From positions 461,727 to 525,726 of the forward strand of contig JAKSZT010038599.1 of the NCBI GenBank assembly GCA_026826555.1: DNA of 64,000 bases. Direction: 5' to 3'. The notes beneath the pieces were generated by a model that ran no database searches, was not told the origin of the DNA, and saw only the letters and a program-made list of their open reading frames with translations. Source of the stretch: Tolypeutes matacus. Taxonomy: Eukaryota; Chordata; Mammalia; Cingulata; Chlamyphoridae. The translations under genes were made by a program, and so were the position numbers. Positions 11,831-22,575 of the stretch are shown here, one piece after another (position 1 is the first letter of the stretch; each line of letters opens with the position of its first letter).

Positions 11831-12635
11831 TGCTCATACAGAAAGAGGGCATTTCTGCTGAATTTTCTAATTCAGCATAGGAATTTGATACCAGTTGAGA
11901 TAAAAATATGTGCCTTAGGTGACTATAATCTACAGTACCTCAAAAAAAGTAAAACAAAAATATCAAATCATAGAACACATATTTTATTATTTGAAAACAT
12001 ATTGATAGACCTTCTTAATTGGTTTGAGTAACTGCAGGTACAAAACACCTTCAAATTTAAAGAATACACACACATACATCCCTGACAAAAGGATGATTAA
12101 ATTTTTGACACCAGAAGAAGACATTCTAAAAGAGGAACAACTGATGTTTTTTTCTATTTTATCAAGTGGGTGTGTTGGTGGGTTGGTGGTAAAGTATACC
12201 AGGATTATATATTGAGCATTTTAAAAATGAGTGACATTCATACCTATCTATTCAAACAATTAATTTTCTATTGGGGTGGGGGACATTTGAGGGGAACTGT
12301 TTAAAAAACAAATTTAATTAGAAAAGTTGGAGGTAGCACAGAAAGATGAAAGTAGATAAAAGCATGTAAAAATTTCCCATGAATACCAGCATCTTTTCTT
12401 TTTGATAGCAGTTCCAATAACTATTTAATATTTGCCACTGCTCAAAGTCTAGAACAGATAGAAAATAAGTGTATTCTCCAATGCAAGCAATCTTTATTTG
12501 GTGGTTGTTACAAGGAACACTATTTTGAGATGATATCTGAGACCAGCTCCAGATAGATTAGGAAGGATTGACAGCAAACTGACCAAATATTTGCCATCCT
12601 GATGGAGACTGAAAGGTTAGTGTTTCAGTTTCCTA
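11831..12635. other. Unique AT-rich DNA, no gene seen
   Basis: A 63-codon ORF at 12024-12215 is unremarkable. No repeat is recognised. Confidence 0.4.
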
Positions 12636-14100
12636 CTTAACCGTCTCTCCGTGATTTTCTCACTGTCATCTCAAATTGAGCACACTCACAAACGAACCCC
12701 GGCTGTTTTTAACTAGGCTGCTTCCTCCACTTACTCTCCTGCTCAGTATATGGAACTTTCTACCCCACTGCTTATGCCAGTAACTGGGAGTTTTTGCTGC
12801 TGCCTCTTCTCTCTTCATCCTGCATCCAAATAATCACCAAGTCCTATATAGTCCACCTCCTAAAATGTCCTGAACCCATCTCTTTCTCTACATTTCCCCT
12901 CCCTCCAGCCCAGGACCAGCCACCATTATCTCCCATCTACAGTGCTAAAATAGCATCAGTCATGATCTCCCTATACATACATGCTTTTCCCCAAATTCAG
13001 TCCATTCTCCATAGGGCAACCTCATTGATTTTCTTAAAACACAAATCTAGTCATGTCTTTCTTCTGTGTAAAACCCGTCAGTGGTGTTCCGTTGCTCACG
13101 GGTTGAAGGTGAACATCTGTAATTATAGCCTGTAAGGCAGCGCAATCTATTTCCAGCTATTTCCCCAGCATTGCCTTAGGCCTCTTCACTAAATCGCTGC
13201 ATCAGCCCCACTGTTCAGGTTTGGAGGAATACCAGCTTCTTCCCTCCTTATGTCCTTCATGCCTGTGTCCTCCCTATCTGCAAAGCTCTTCCACATTGAT
13301 TTCACTTAGCCATCTCTTCCTTATGTTTGAAATCTCGGCTTAAGTGTCTGGGAAGACTTTCCTGACAATTTAGTACATACACATAGTATTTTCTCTCAAT
13401 CAGTATCCTACTATACTATTGCAATTAAGGTCTTATCTAATTATTTATTGAAGGTCTATTGTAACAAATTACTACAAACTTAGTGGCATAAAACATAGCA
13501 GGTTTGCTATCATACAGCTCTGAAGGTCAGATAATTGAAATGAGTCTCACTGGACTAAAATCAAAGTATCACCTGGAGTTCATTACTTTCAGGAGGATCT
13601 AGGGAAGATCTAATTTTTTGCCTTTTCCAGCTTCTAGAGACTGCCCACATGTCTTGGCTGTGGTCCCTTCCATTTTCAAAGCCAGCAATACCTGGTCAGG
13701 TTTTTCTCAGGATGCCCACCCCCCTCGCTCTGGTTCTTCTGCCTCACACTTACCCATTTAAGTATCTGCATGATTACATTTTACCAACCCATGTAAATTA
13801 GGAGAATCTCCCTATCTTAAGGCCAGCTGATTGACAACCTTAATTGCACGTGCAATTGTAATTCCTTCTTACTGTGTAACCGAACATAATCACAGATCTT
13901 GGGGATAGGTATGTGGACATCTTTGGGAGGCCATTATTCTGCCTTGTACAAAGTCTATATCAATAACAAATTTTAAGCTTTCTGAGGTCAGGAATCATGT
14001 TTGTCTTGCCTAATGCTTGTTCTATAACACCTATCCCTTTTTCTAGCAATGTCATATTCATAAATATTTGTTGGATGAAAGAATGAATGAATAAACTATA
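12636..14100 (+). mobile_element. L2 LINE 3' end, split by an MLT1 LTR
   Basis: 12636-13432 follows the L2 3' UTR: ATAATCACCAAGTCCTATAT, CAGTCCATTCTCCATAGGGC, AAACACAAATCTAGTCATGT and GGAAGACTTTCCTGACAATT. The match stops at the MLT1 LTR (13433-13950) and resumes at about 13951 with the L2 terminus (TTTCTGAGGTCAGGAATCAT, ending ATATTTGTTGGATGAAAGAA). The two halves are collinear, so the LTR landed inside an existing L2. A 113-codon ORF at 12794-13135 lies within this non-coding repeat and is not a gene. Confidence 0.8.
13433..13950 (-). mobile_element. Solo LTR, MLT1 type (MaLR endogenous retrovirus-like)
   Basis: Read in antisense, the MLT1 features are clear: TATTGTAACAAATTACTACA with TTAGTGGCATAAAACATAGC near the left edge, CTTTTCCAGCTTCTAGAGAC in the middle, and GGCCATTATTCTGCCTTGTA at the right edge. 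MaLR LTRs are non-autonomous relatives of ERVL retroviruses and encode nothing. Flanking AGGTC (13428-13432) and AAGTC (13951-13955) may be the 5-bp target duplication with one mismatch. It interrupts the L2 element. Confidence 0.8.
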
Positions 14101-17100
14101 ATTATCAGTTAGAATTGGGAATAGAGGCAAGTAGCAAGTCTCAGTATAGGGAAGAGGCTGAATACTAAGTGTGCTGCATCATGCTATTGTTGAAGTTTAC
14201 GGATACACTGTTTGAATATTATTATCTAAGTCACCTCATTTGGTTTGGGAGTTAAAATAAAAACACAAACTGTGTTTTATTTTGGAATGCTCCTAGGTTA
14301 GCTCTAAACCCTGCCAGAATGAATTTCCTAATTATATATTCTCTACATTAATATCAACATAAATGTGCATTCTTGAAGGATGCACCTGCTATCAGTGAGG
14401 CTGACTGTAACTCAGACATATGCTGGGTGGAAGCAGATAAGTTTGGAAGTCGTTGTGCTCCACAAAATGGCAAGACCGCGTGCCAGTAATCAAGAATTTA
14501 CTGTAATTACTTTAATCTGTAATCGGCTCAACACAGTGCACAAAAGACTGGCAGATGAATTTTGCAACCGGAGAGGAAGTTGGTTAATTATTTCAAGACC
14601 ATCTCTTTGTTCCAGTATTGATTTTGAATTGTATGACCTTTTCATTCATTCATTTATATATTTACTCATTCAGTAGAATGGATTCATTACACTAGGAGCA
14701 TATTAATTATACTTTAGAAATCCAAAATAATAAAACATCCCTCCTGACCTCTCAGTTCATTCAGGCTCACAGTGAGTACAAAAATGTAAATAAATCCATA
14801 AATGCCATATTAATTTTGTTCCTACATTTAAAAAAGAGGAAGTCATAGCCTCAATATACATTTACTATGAGAAATTCCTTTAATTTTTTTACATTAGAAA
14901 TAAAAAATATTGAGAAATAAACACACAGACACATACACGTGTTGTTACCAAGGGAGACAACTTCATTTACTAACGAAAATAGTGAGGTTTAAAATTTTTC
15001 TCCTACCTGGAAATATAGTCTATGAACTATAGACTAAACTTGAGTGGATGCCAAAACTGTTTATTGTACAATAGAGTTGATAAAAATTATACTTTTGTAT
15101 TCCCTACATACAATTATTTTATATTGTGCATGAAAATGATTGCATTTTCAAAGTTCCACTGAGGAAATCTGTGATGCTGTTTCACTTTCCTGGTTACCAA
15201 GGTACTGTGACTTGGTCTAATGTGTAAATATTTCATTCGGAACAAGTGCAAAATGATCTTACAGTCGGATTGGGGCTGGGGTCTTCTAAGATGCTGTTTA
15301 ATATGGATAATGAGAACTAAAACAGCAACAGCATATGAATACAAAATGAGGGAGATAAACTTCAAGAGCAGCACATATGAACGACCTTCAGGAATTTTGC
15401 ATGATTATAAGTACAACATAATTTAGTTCTGAATGTGGCTTTTACAACAAAATGAGTTTTTGTGATTTTAGAGTGCATAAACAAGAGGAAAGCATAGGGG
15501 AAAAAGGACATGACAGATGGCCCCATACTGGTCATACCCTACTAGTTAGATTGTATTTGATGTCAGGGGACATGTGCCACAACACACTCAGTAGCTGGAA
15601 TAATTTAAAGTGGTAGAAAGTCAAGGCGCCATATAAAGAAAATTTGGAGATGTTAATGATGTTTGAATTGGGGAGAATATAAGGCTTGGGATATTAATAA
15701 GGCTGCATTATAAAATGTAAAATATTTGGAGATTTGTCATGGATCAAAAAGAATTAGATTGTAGCATTCAGGCAAGTAAGGAAAATTTATAGGAAGAGAC
15801 TTTGGTGGGTATTGAAACCTTCAAATGGGGCACATCCAAGAACAAAAGGGTGTTCCTGGGAAGTAGTGAGTTCCCATCACTTAGGTATCTTAAACAGAAG
15901 CTGGAATATCATTTGTAGAGTGTTTAATAAATATCATAGAGGGGGTTTGAGCATCTGAGCAAATGTTTGTCCTCAACATTTTGTAAAGCTCTAAGAGCCT
16001 ATGCTATTTTGGCCATAAGGGATTAGTTGAAGGTAAACTACAAGTTATAGATATTCTTAATGACTCACAGTGGCATCAAATCTTATGAAGTGTCTTGATT
16101 ATAAAGTCTGCATTTAGAGAGGAAAATTATCTTAGAAAACCTCACAGGAAAGAACTAATAGAAACTGACATACCTTCTCTACCTGCCCAACATAGCTAAT
16201 ATTTTCCCACTGAATAATTGATTCTTGAGTTAGGTACTACCTTACTTTAGGGCCATGTTGTATGAAAACTACGTATTATTTGACCCCTGAATCCCTCTTG
16301 GCATGGGAAGATTCTCACACACTGGGAGGAAGATGGGAATGAAGACTACTGAGGGGAAAGCAGATTCATGTCTATTGTCATTAGGAGTATATATTCATGA
16401 AGTGGAAAATCAGAGAAAATCACCTGAACAATCGTAGTTTCTGTGTTATTGCCTGCACCTGTAGAGTTGAATTCCCAGATGGTAAATGAACATGGTATCA
16501 CTGCACTCCTGTATTTTTAAAGCTCTCTTATTAGCCGATACTTCTGTGCTATCTCTGTTCAGTATCATATGGCACCTTCCACTACCTTCATTGATTTCCT
16601 TGGTAAAATAATGCCAAAGTATTATGTCAAGAAATTTAACTTTATATTTATGTAGGTAACGAGAGATGGTTTGAAAAGCTTTAATTTTATTCATTACCTA
16701 ACAGGTTTACTTATTACCTAACGTAACTACATTATTTTATTAGGTTCTCTGAAATTCCTCCAGAAAAATGAAGCATGAGTCAGATTGTTATTTAAGGAAA
16801 GAGTTGCTTAGTCAGTTTAAATGTAGCTAAGGCTGAAACTGAGAGCTGTTTGACCCCAAAGTTCGTGCCATTTCCATTATATACTTCTGCCTCTATTATT
16901 TGGCTTAGACATTTTTAATAGAGGCATTTTTATACTGATTGTTAGAACATTAGAGCAAATTTTCTCCAGTTTCAAATTTTTCTGTTCAGTTTTTCAGGTT
17001 GCATTTCTGTGAAATGAGGTGAATGGAGATTTTGCTTATACAGCTTTGCTGAGCAAACATTGCTTTCTGGCCATGCCCATAAAAGGAAAATGCTTTCCAC

Positions 17101-17930
17101 AAATAGCATCTCAGACAGAAAAAAAAGTTGGTTTTTTTTTTATGTGTTTTTACTTCTTTCTCTGAAATCTTTACATGGTAAACTGGAATAAGGTGATAGT
17201 TTATAGAGAGTTATGGCTTGAAATATACAGATGAAGCTCTCTAACAGCCAATAAAGACATTTCTTTATGCAGCCTTTGTTTGATAGGGTAGCAAAACCAC
17301 TATTTTATTATATATTTGTTTGTTTATTTGCTTGCTTGTTTATTTACTTATTTATTTATAACCTAGAGTTAGACAAAAGAGAGAAAGAAAAAGAAGTATA
17401 CTTCTTATAGCTTTATTCCTTAAGTGTGAGTTAAAACTAAGATTCATGGGATGGAAATGATACATTTATTTCTAATATCTTCTTTTGCTATTATCTAGAT
17501 GGAGTTAGAGATTCTGTTTGCCCAGGGTGATCAGATCAAATTGATATGTCAGCATGGGCTAATATACAGGCCCATGGATCAGAGCTCTCTGTGGCTTTCC
17601 AGAAGCACAAACCACAGATTGCTATTTATTACTGCATTGAACTTTCATTTCTGATTTGATTCACTTAACCCATGTAGACTAGCCTCTGTGTGCAAAGGTA
17701 GAAAATGTTGGGCTGAAGGTGAGGGACCAACTTAATATTTCTCAAAGGCCCCTCTCCAAGAAATTGATTGTTAAAGAATATGGACTCTAGGCAGTGAGAG
17801 TGAATGTATGATTTGTGAATTGCTTAGTGAGTATTTAGGACATTTGTCATAAATTTCAGGGCACCTGATAATAAAATAATTGTATAACAAGGAGCAATGA
17901 AATAGCCTCGTTTGATATGCTACACGACAT
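14101..17930. other. Mostly unique DNA, no gene seen
   Basis: I recognise no repeat or exon. A 98-codon ORF at 14380-14676 lies in DNA that looks like a possible conserved non-coding element (see findings). ORFs near 15114-15426 overlap on both strands and are chance. A small hairpin, TAGTCTAT/ATAGACTA, lies at 15016-15036. A (TTTG/TTTA/CTTG)n tract spans about 17313-17360. Confidence 0.4.
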
Positions 17931-17934
17931 ACCC

Positions 17935-18105
17935 CATAACCCTTGCCTTCTTACTCTTCATGTTTTTCTCCTAGGTCTCCTCGTCTAAATTGTAAGCTCC
18001 TTGGGGGAAGGAAGGGCAAAGGCTTATACATTTGTGTGCTCATCTGAAAGGCTGACACAGTATCTTTCACTGGGTAGAAGCCCACAGAACGTTTAGTGAT
18101 TTATT
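17935..18105 (+). repeat. L2 LINE 3' end fragment
   Basis: TAAATTGTAAGCTCCTTGGG followed by a GGAAGGGCAAAGG stretch matches the L2 3' terminus ('AGAATGTAAGCTCCATGAGGGCAGGGA'). It continues to a degraded GTTTAGTGATTTATTGG end. Confidence 0.7.
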
Positions 18106-18490
18106 GGTTTTACCATTTTCTTGTGAAAAGGATGAAGATAGACTGCTTAGGATGATGTGTAGTATGGTCACCCTTATGGATCACCTGAGGGGAAAATAGC
18201 ATTCTTTTTCCAGTCTGATAATAGGGCTGTTCAAACGTGCTCTTTGTATTTTATCAGAGATGAAATTCTCATTTTGAGAAACTAACATATAGTTCCAGAT
18301 TAGGAGCGCAGTTTAAAAATTGCATGGCATTTTTAATATATGTTAAAATTTAGGCCTGTCAGTTATGCTGGTATTTCTATAAGAGGATGTCACAAAACCT
18401 TTCCCTAAAAGAGGCTCAAATTTGAAACCACATTAGTTATTATTAATAGTTATTATCCATCATTAGATGTCTTGTAAAATCCATCATTTT

Positions 18491-18531
18491 CACTACTTTT
18501 CAGTAGTGCTGTCAGAAATACATTCTGACAG
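18491..18531. repeat. Two adjoining perfect hairpins
   Basis: Hairpin 1 is CACTACT/AGTAGTG (18491-18508) with a TTTC loop. Hairpin 2 is CTGTCAGAA/TTCTGACAG (18509-18531) with an ATACA loop. They touch with no spacer. I do not recognise a transposon terminus or an RNA gene. Confidence 0.85.
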
Positions 18532-18619
18532 AAATAAAAATTCATGCACTACTGACTGGGACTTGAGTTAATGATACCAACTGTTATGAATATTCACTTT
18601 TTAAAGTTACCATTTCTGG

Positions 18620-18800
18620 CAAAATTCCTATATGCCAGGCATGTTGCTAAGTGTTTTGCATACATCACCTCGTTTACTCCCTATTCTAATGCTATTTTAA
18701 ATATGAACATGGTGACTTAGGTTCATTTGCATGTCAGGCTCACACAAAATGGTAGAGCTGAGATTCAGGTGATATGTCAGATTTTAAAATTCCAATTTTA
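18620..18800 (-). repeat. MIR SINE
   Basis: The antisense MIR order is visible: ATGCCAGGCATGTTGCTAAG, TGCATACATCACCTCGTTTA, then TGGTAGAGCTGAGATTCAGG. The middle is degraded. Confidence 0.7.
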
Positions 18801-20349
18801 AACATTGTACCCTTGAATTACATTCCTTGCTGTCTAGCTACTTTTGACGAGGCATCTTTATTGCCTTCCATGTTATGATGTTTATTCAGACACTTCTGTT
18901 TGTATAATGTCAATATCTCGTGCTTAATATTTTTCTATTCCTTTTGTACTTTGTAAACATTTAAATAGTACAACTGAATGATACACTCTATGATGAAAAA
19001 AAATCTTTCTCTATAAGTGTGACTGATGAAAGCCAGGAACTAATATTGAGAATTTTTGATTCTTGAATAGTCCTGTTGTTTTAGAATCCAAAAAAACAAA
19101 AGTCATTTGTTCTTTTACTCAAGAGCACATCCAATATAAAGCTTTCAAATTCTAAAGTGTTGCAATGCATCTGCATAGCCATATGTTGACAGATGTTTTC
19201 GTCTGTGACTCTAGCTTTGTGATGAACAGTGTGACTTCCACTCAAAGATTTTTTTCTCTACTTTTTGAGGTTTTATCTGCAAAAATAGTTCATCCATATG
19301 AAGAAGATTTAGTAAAACAAAAATGGATGAATTAAAAATATGCTAAATCAAAAGAAAGTCAGGATGTTAACATTTTTTTTTCTTTTTTAGCTAGTGATAA
19401 AGAACAACATGATAATCTTGGATTCCTTCTGTCAGATATCACAGAAATATTGCAAGGAAGAGTGCCAGTCCAGGGTCACTGTATACCCACTGATTGGGCA
19501 GGAACACATTACCCCTGGAAAAATCATCTACAGTCTCACTAGGACTTTATGTAAGAAGAAGTGTTTTGTCAAGGGCAATGGAAACATTATCTAAACTAAT
19601 TGACTAATCATAACAGCCTATGAAAATCCACAAAAGTTAAAATAAGGTGGACTTCCTTTTAAAAAAAAAAAAAAAGAAGAAAGGAAAAATAGAATGCCTG
19701 ATTTGGAGATATTACATTAGGCTTCTCATCTTCCTGTATCAAGACAGGTAAATGTTCTTCCTAATCAAAGCGTCTATGGAATTAGAGGTTTAAAGACCCG
19801 TGTTTGACAGAGACTGCTCCCGGGGTATGTAGTTCTGTCTAGGAAGTGCAAAAATAACACCAATTGAATTCCCTCTTGCACCCAAGGCAAGATCACACCT
19901 TGGTGTCACTTGGAAGCCATTGTTTGCAGAAATGAGAGTTGTCTGTGACTCATTTATTGTCACCTCTCCTTCTAATGTTCTGCTTCAGCACAGTCCTGGG
20001 TGTGCATCAGATTGAAATCTGGGCTGCTTTTCTCTCCCAGATATTCACAACTAGTGCTTCCCAGTACCTTTAAGTATCTTTTAAGGCCAAATTCTTAGGG
20101 TTTCCATATTTCCTGCTCACCATTTTGTAGTTGTTCCCATGTTGCCTTGTCATATATTTTATTTGACTGCCCTGTTGCCTTTGTACTGGTGGAAAATCGT
20201 GCTTGAGTTTGGGCTAATGTGCTTGTGAACTTTGTATTGGTGATGTTCTCCATTTTATTTAAAAACTATTTGTGGGGAAATCACAATATAACAGCTGTGA
20301 GGACCCAAGTTCTGGAGAAGGCGAAACACTTGATTTTGCATTTAATATT
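18801..20349. other. Unique DNA, no gene seen
   Basis: A 66-codon ORF (19394-19594) ends about 65 bp before a 15-nt poly(A) run at 19662-19676. That could mark an old retroposed sequence, but I find no target duplication and do not recognise a parent. Otherwise nothing is identified. Confidence 0.35.
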
Positions 20350-21039
20350 TTTATTAGTCAGCCAAAGGGGTTGTTATTAGTCAGCCAAAGGAGTGCTGAT
20401 GCAAAATACCAGAAATCTGTTGGCTTTTATAAAGGGTATTTATTTGGGGTAGAAGTTTACAGTTATCAGGACATAAAGCATAAGTTACTTACCTCATCAA
20501 ACTCTGTTATCACATGTTGGAGCAAGATGGCTGCTGATGTCTGCAAGGGATCAGACTTCCTCTTCCTCTAAGGCTCTGTGGTCCCAGCTTCTTCTAATAT
20601 AAGCTGTAGGCTGGGATAAGTCTCTCTCTCCCAGGGCTCGTGTCTCTCCGGGATCAGTTGCTCTGCTCTCTCCACAAGGCCAGCTCTAAAATATCAGGTG
20701 AACAGCTCGTCTCTCTTCCTGGGGCCTCTGCCATGTCTAATGGATCCTTCTCTCTTTCCTCATGTATCTGCTTCTATGGGTATTTACTTCCTGGAGCTCC
20801 ATAATTAAAACTCTTACCTCCCTTCTCTGTGGGGTTTCTCTGTTACTCCCCTCCCACCAAGGGGGTGGGGACTCAACATCCTACTGAACTGGCCCAAATA
20901 AAGCCTTAATCATTATTTAATCAAGTAAAAGTGAAACTCTGAATCCAATATAATCTAATACACCTGGAGAAACAGACCGGTTTACAAACATAATCCAATA
21001 TCTATTTTTGGAATTCATAAACAATATCAAACTGCTACA
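20350..21039 (-). mobile_element. Solo LTR, xenarthran MaLR/ERVL-like family (copy 1)
   Basis: The 690-bp element is bounded by a 5-bp target duplication ATATT (20345-20349 and 21040-21044), the length typical of ERVL/MaLR. The right edge ends CTGCTACA; the left edge reads TTTATTAGTC, one base from the expected TGTATTAGTC. The minus strand is probably the sense strand. It starts TGTAGCAGTTTGATATTG, has a purine-rich centre, and carries an AATAAA (in CCCCAAATAAATACC) about 90-120 bp before its end, which resembles the MLT1 terminus. The first 18 bp are repeated in tandem (20351-20368 and 20374-20391). Copy 2 is at 53941-54615. There is no coding content; ORFs here at 20272-20571 and 20917-21234 are not genes. 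Confidence 0.8.
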
Positions 21040-21610
21040 ATATTTAAAATAATGATAACTGATGTAACAGAAAACCTTGACATTCCAGGGGCTTAAACCA
21101 GTAGAACACTGCTTTTCTCTCACATGGAAACCAGAGAGAGAGGAAGATTGGGGAGTATGTTTTGTTCCATTCATTTCTTCAGGACCCAGCCTCCTTGCAT
21201 TTGAGGCTCCACCATGCCTAGGGCTTCTGAACACTTTCTTTTTTTTTGTATAAATTCTTTTTTTAAATTTTTAAAGAATCTTTAGATTACATAAATGTTA
21301 CATTAAAAATATAGAGGATTCCCACATGCCCCACCATCTCCCCCTCCCAGACTTTCTCACATTAACAGCATCCTTTATTAGTGTGGTACATTTGTTGCAA
21401 TTGAAGAACACATATTGAAGCATTTTTACTAACCGTGGATTGAACACTTTCTAGATCCTCTGCATCCAGCCTGAAGAAGGCACACGTCTTTCTTAATCAC
21501 TTTGGCCATTTTGCTTCCTCTAATCTTTTATCGATGTGTACTATTCACATGACCCTGACTTGAGCCAGTGGGGGCAGGGAAATATAGTGTCTGGGCAACC
21601 ACTTCTCAGT
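21040..21610. repeat. Old interspersed repeat, split by an L1 3' fragment
   Basis: Sequence on both sides of the L1 insert (ACTGCTTTTCTCTCACATGG, then CCAGCCTCCTTGCATTTGAG, and beyond the insert GGGCAGGGAAATATAGTGTC and TGGGCAACCACTTCTCAGTT) resembles a mammal-wide repeat that I have seen but cannot name with confidence. The order of blocks is right for one element, split at 21240-21440. Confidence 0.45.
21240..21440 (-). mobile_element. 5'-truncated L1 3' UTR insertion with target duplication
   Basis: A T-rich left edge (the poly(A) end on the minus strand) is followed by antisense L1 3' UTR: TATAGAGGATTCCCACATGC, then TTAGTGTGGTACATTTGTTG and ACACATATTGAAGCATTTTT. The insert is flanked by a perfect 12-bp direct repeat, TGAACACTTTCT (21228-21239 and 21441-21452), the signature of target-primed reverse transcription. 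On the minus strand it keeps a G-quadruplex motif (C-runs at 21321-21348). The same 3' UTR occurs at 28.4, 44.0, 45.5 and 49.7 kb. Confidence 0.9.
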
Positions 21611-21877
21611 TATAAGTTTACTAAACACATACACACATTCACACACATACCCACAGATTTTGCATAGTCAGTTAGCAATCTCTGATAATACTGTTCAAAA
21701 CAAGTAATCTTCCTTGCTGTGAATCTTTAAATGCCCTAAAGAATATGTTGGCTACTTTCCTTTTTTATTTCTTTTGCAATGTTTGCCTCTTAATAGATTA
21801 AATGCAAAACATGGCAACAACAATAATAACAATGTACTTTTCATCTCTGCCACAATCTCAGACAGGGTCACTCTAGA

Positions 21878-22093
21878 CTGCGGTCAGCAAGCTTTTTCTG
21901 TAAAGGGTCAGAGAGTAAATAATTTAGGCTTTGTGAGACGTATGGACTCTATTGCAGCTACTCAACTGTGCCATTACAGCCCAAAAGCAGCCATAGACAA
22001 TAGTAAATGAATGGACATGACTGTGTCCCAATAAAACTTTATTTACAAAAACTGGTGGTAGTCTAGATTTAGCCTGTGGTTTGTATACCCCCT
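21878..22093 (+). mobile_element. hAT-Charlie non-autonomous element (short form)
   Basis: GGTCAGCAAGCTTTTTCTGT, TTAGGCTTTGTGAGACGTAT, AGCCATAGACAATAGTAAAT and CCAATAAAACTTTATTTACA follow the consensus of a common placental hAT MITE with ends GGTCGGCAAAC. I believe this is MER3 or MER33, but the name is uncertain. The second, longer form is on the opposite strand at 55771-56098. Overlapping ORFs here (21774-22010 plus, 21924-22166 minus) are inside the repeat. Confidence 0.8.
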
Positions 22094-22327
22094 TGCTAGA
22101 TGATGGTCCATAATAGCCTGCATGTGAACATTGTGAAATGAACCCTGGCTTTGCTTTTAGGTGCACATAAATTCAGTTTCAGGGTGCCATTAAGTAGCCG
22201 TGTTCTTGAAAGGATTAACCTCTGTGTGTATCAGTCCTTCATCAATAAAATGAGGGCCATTCACAGAAAGCATCCACACAGAGCCTACCTCCTTGTAGGC
22301 GTTAATATGCAGCTCTGCCCCTGCAGA

Positions 22328-22575
22328 GGCAGTAAAATGTAATGGATGAGGGCAAGGACTATGAAACTATATTGCCCTTTTCCGATGTTTGAACTTAGGC
22401 TAGTTATTTCATATCATGATGCCTCATTTATTTAAATAGAGATGATAATGTTGCCTACCTTTTAGTTTGCTTATGAGGATTCAGTGAGTTAATATGTGCA
22501 AAGCAATTAGACTAGTGCCTAGCACTTAATAAGCACTCAGTAAATGTTACCGACTCATATTGGCCATTATTGTTA
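22328..22575 (+). repeat. MIR SINE, nearly full length
   Basis: The MIR consensus can be followed throughout: CAGTAAAATGTAATGGATGA, a degraded tRNA-derived part, GATGCCTCATTTATTTAAAT, GATAATGTTGCCTACCTTTT, GAGGATTCAGTGAGTTAATA, TAGTGCCTAGCACTTAATAA and GCACTCAGTAAATGTTACCG. This is one of the best-preserved MIRs in the window. Confidence 0.85.

Noticed and set aside
19394..19676. ORF followed by a poly(A) run, suggesting a processed pseudogene
   Set aside because: No target-site duplication was found around the poly(A), and I do not recognise the peptide. Left as unproven.
20272..20571. 99-codon ORF
   Set aside because: Most of it lies in the solo LTR. The LTR copy at 53.9 kb gives a similar but shorter ORF, so the likeness comes from the repeat and not from a gene family.
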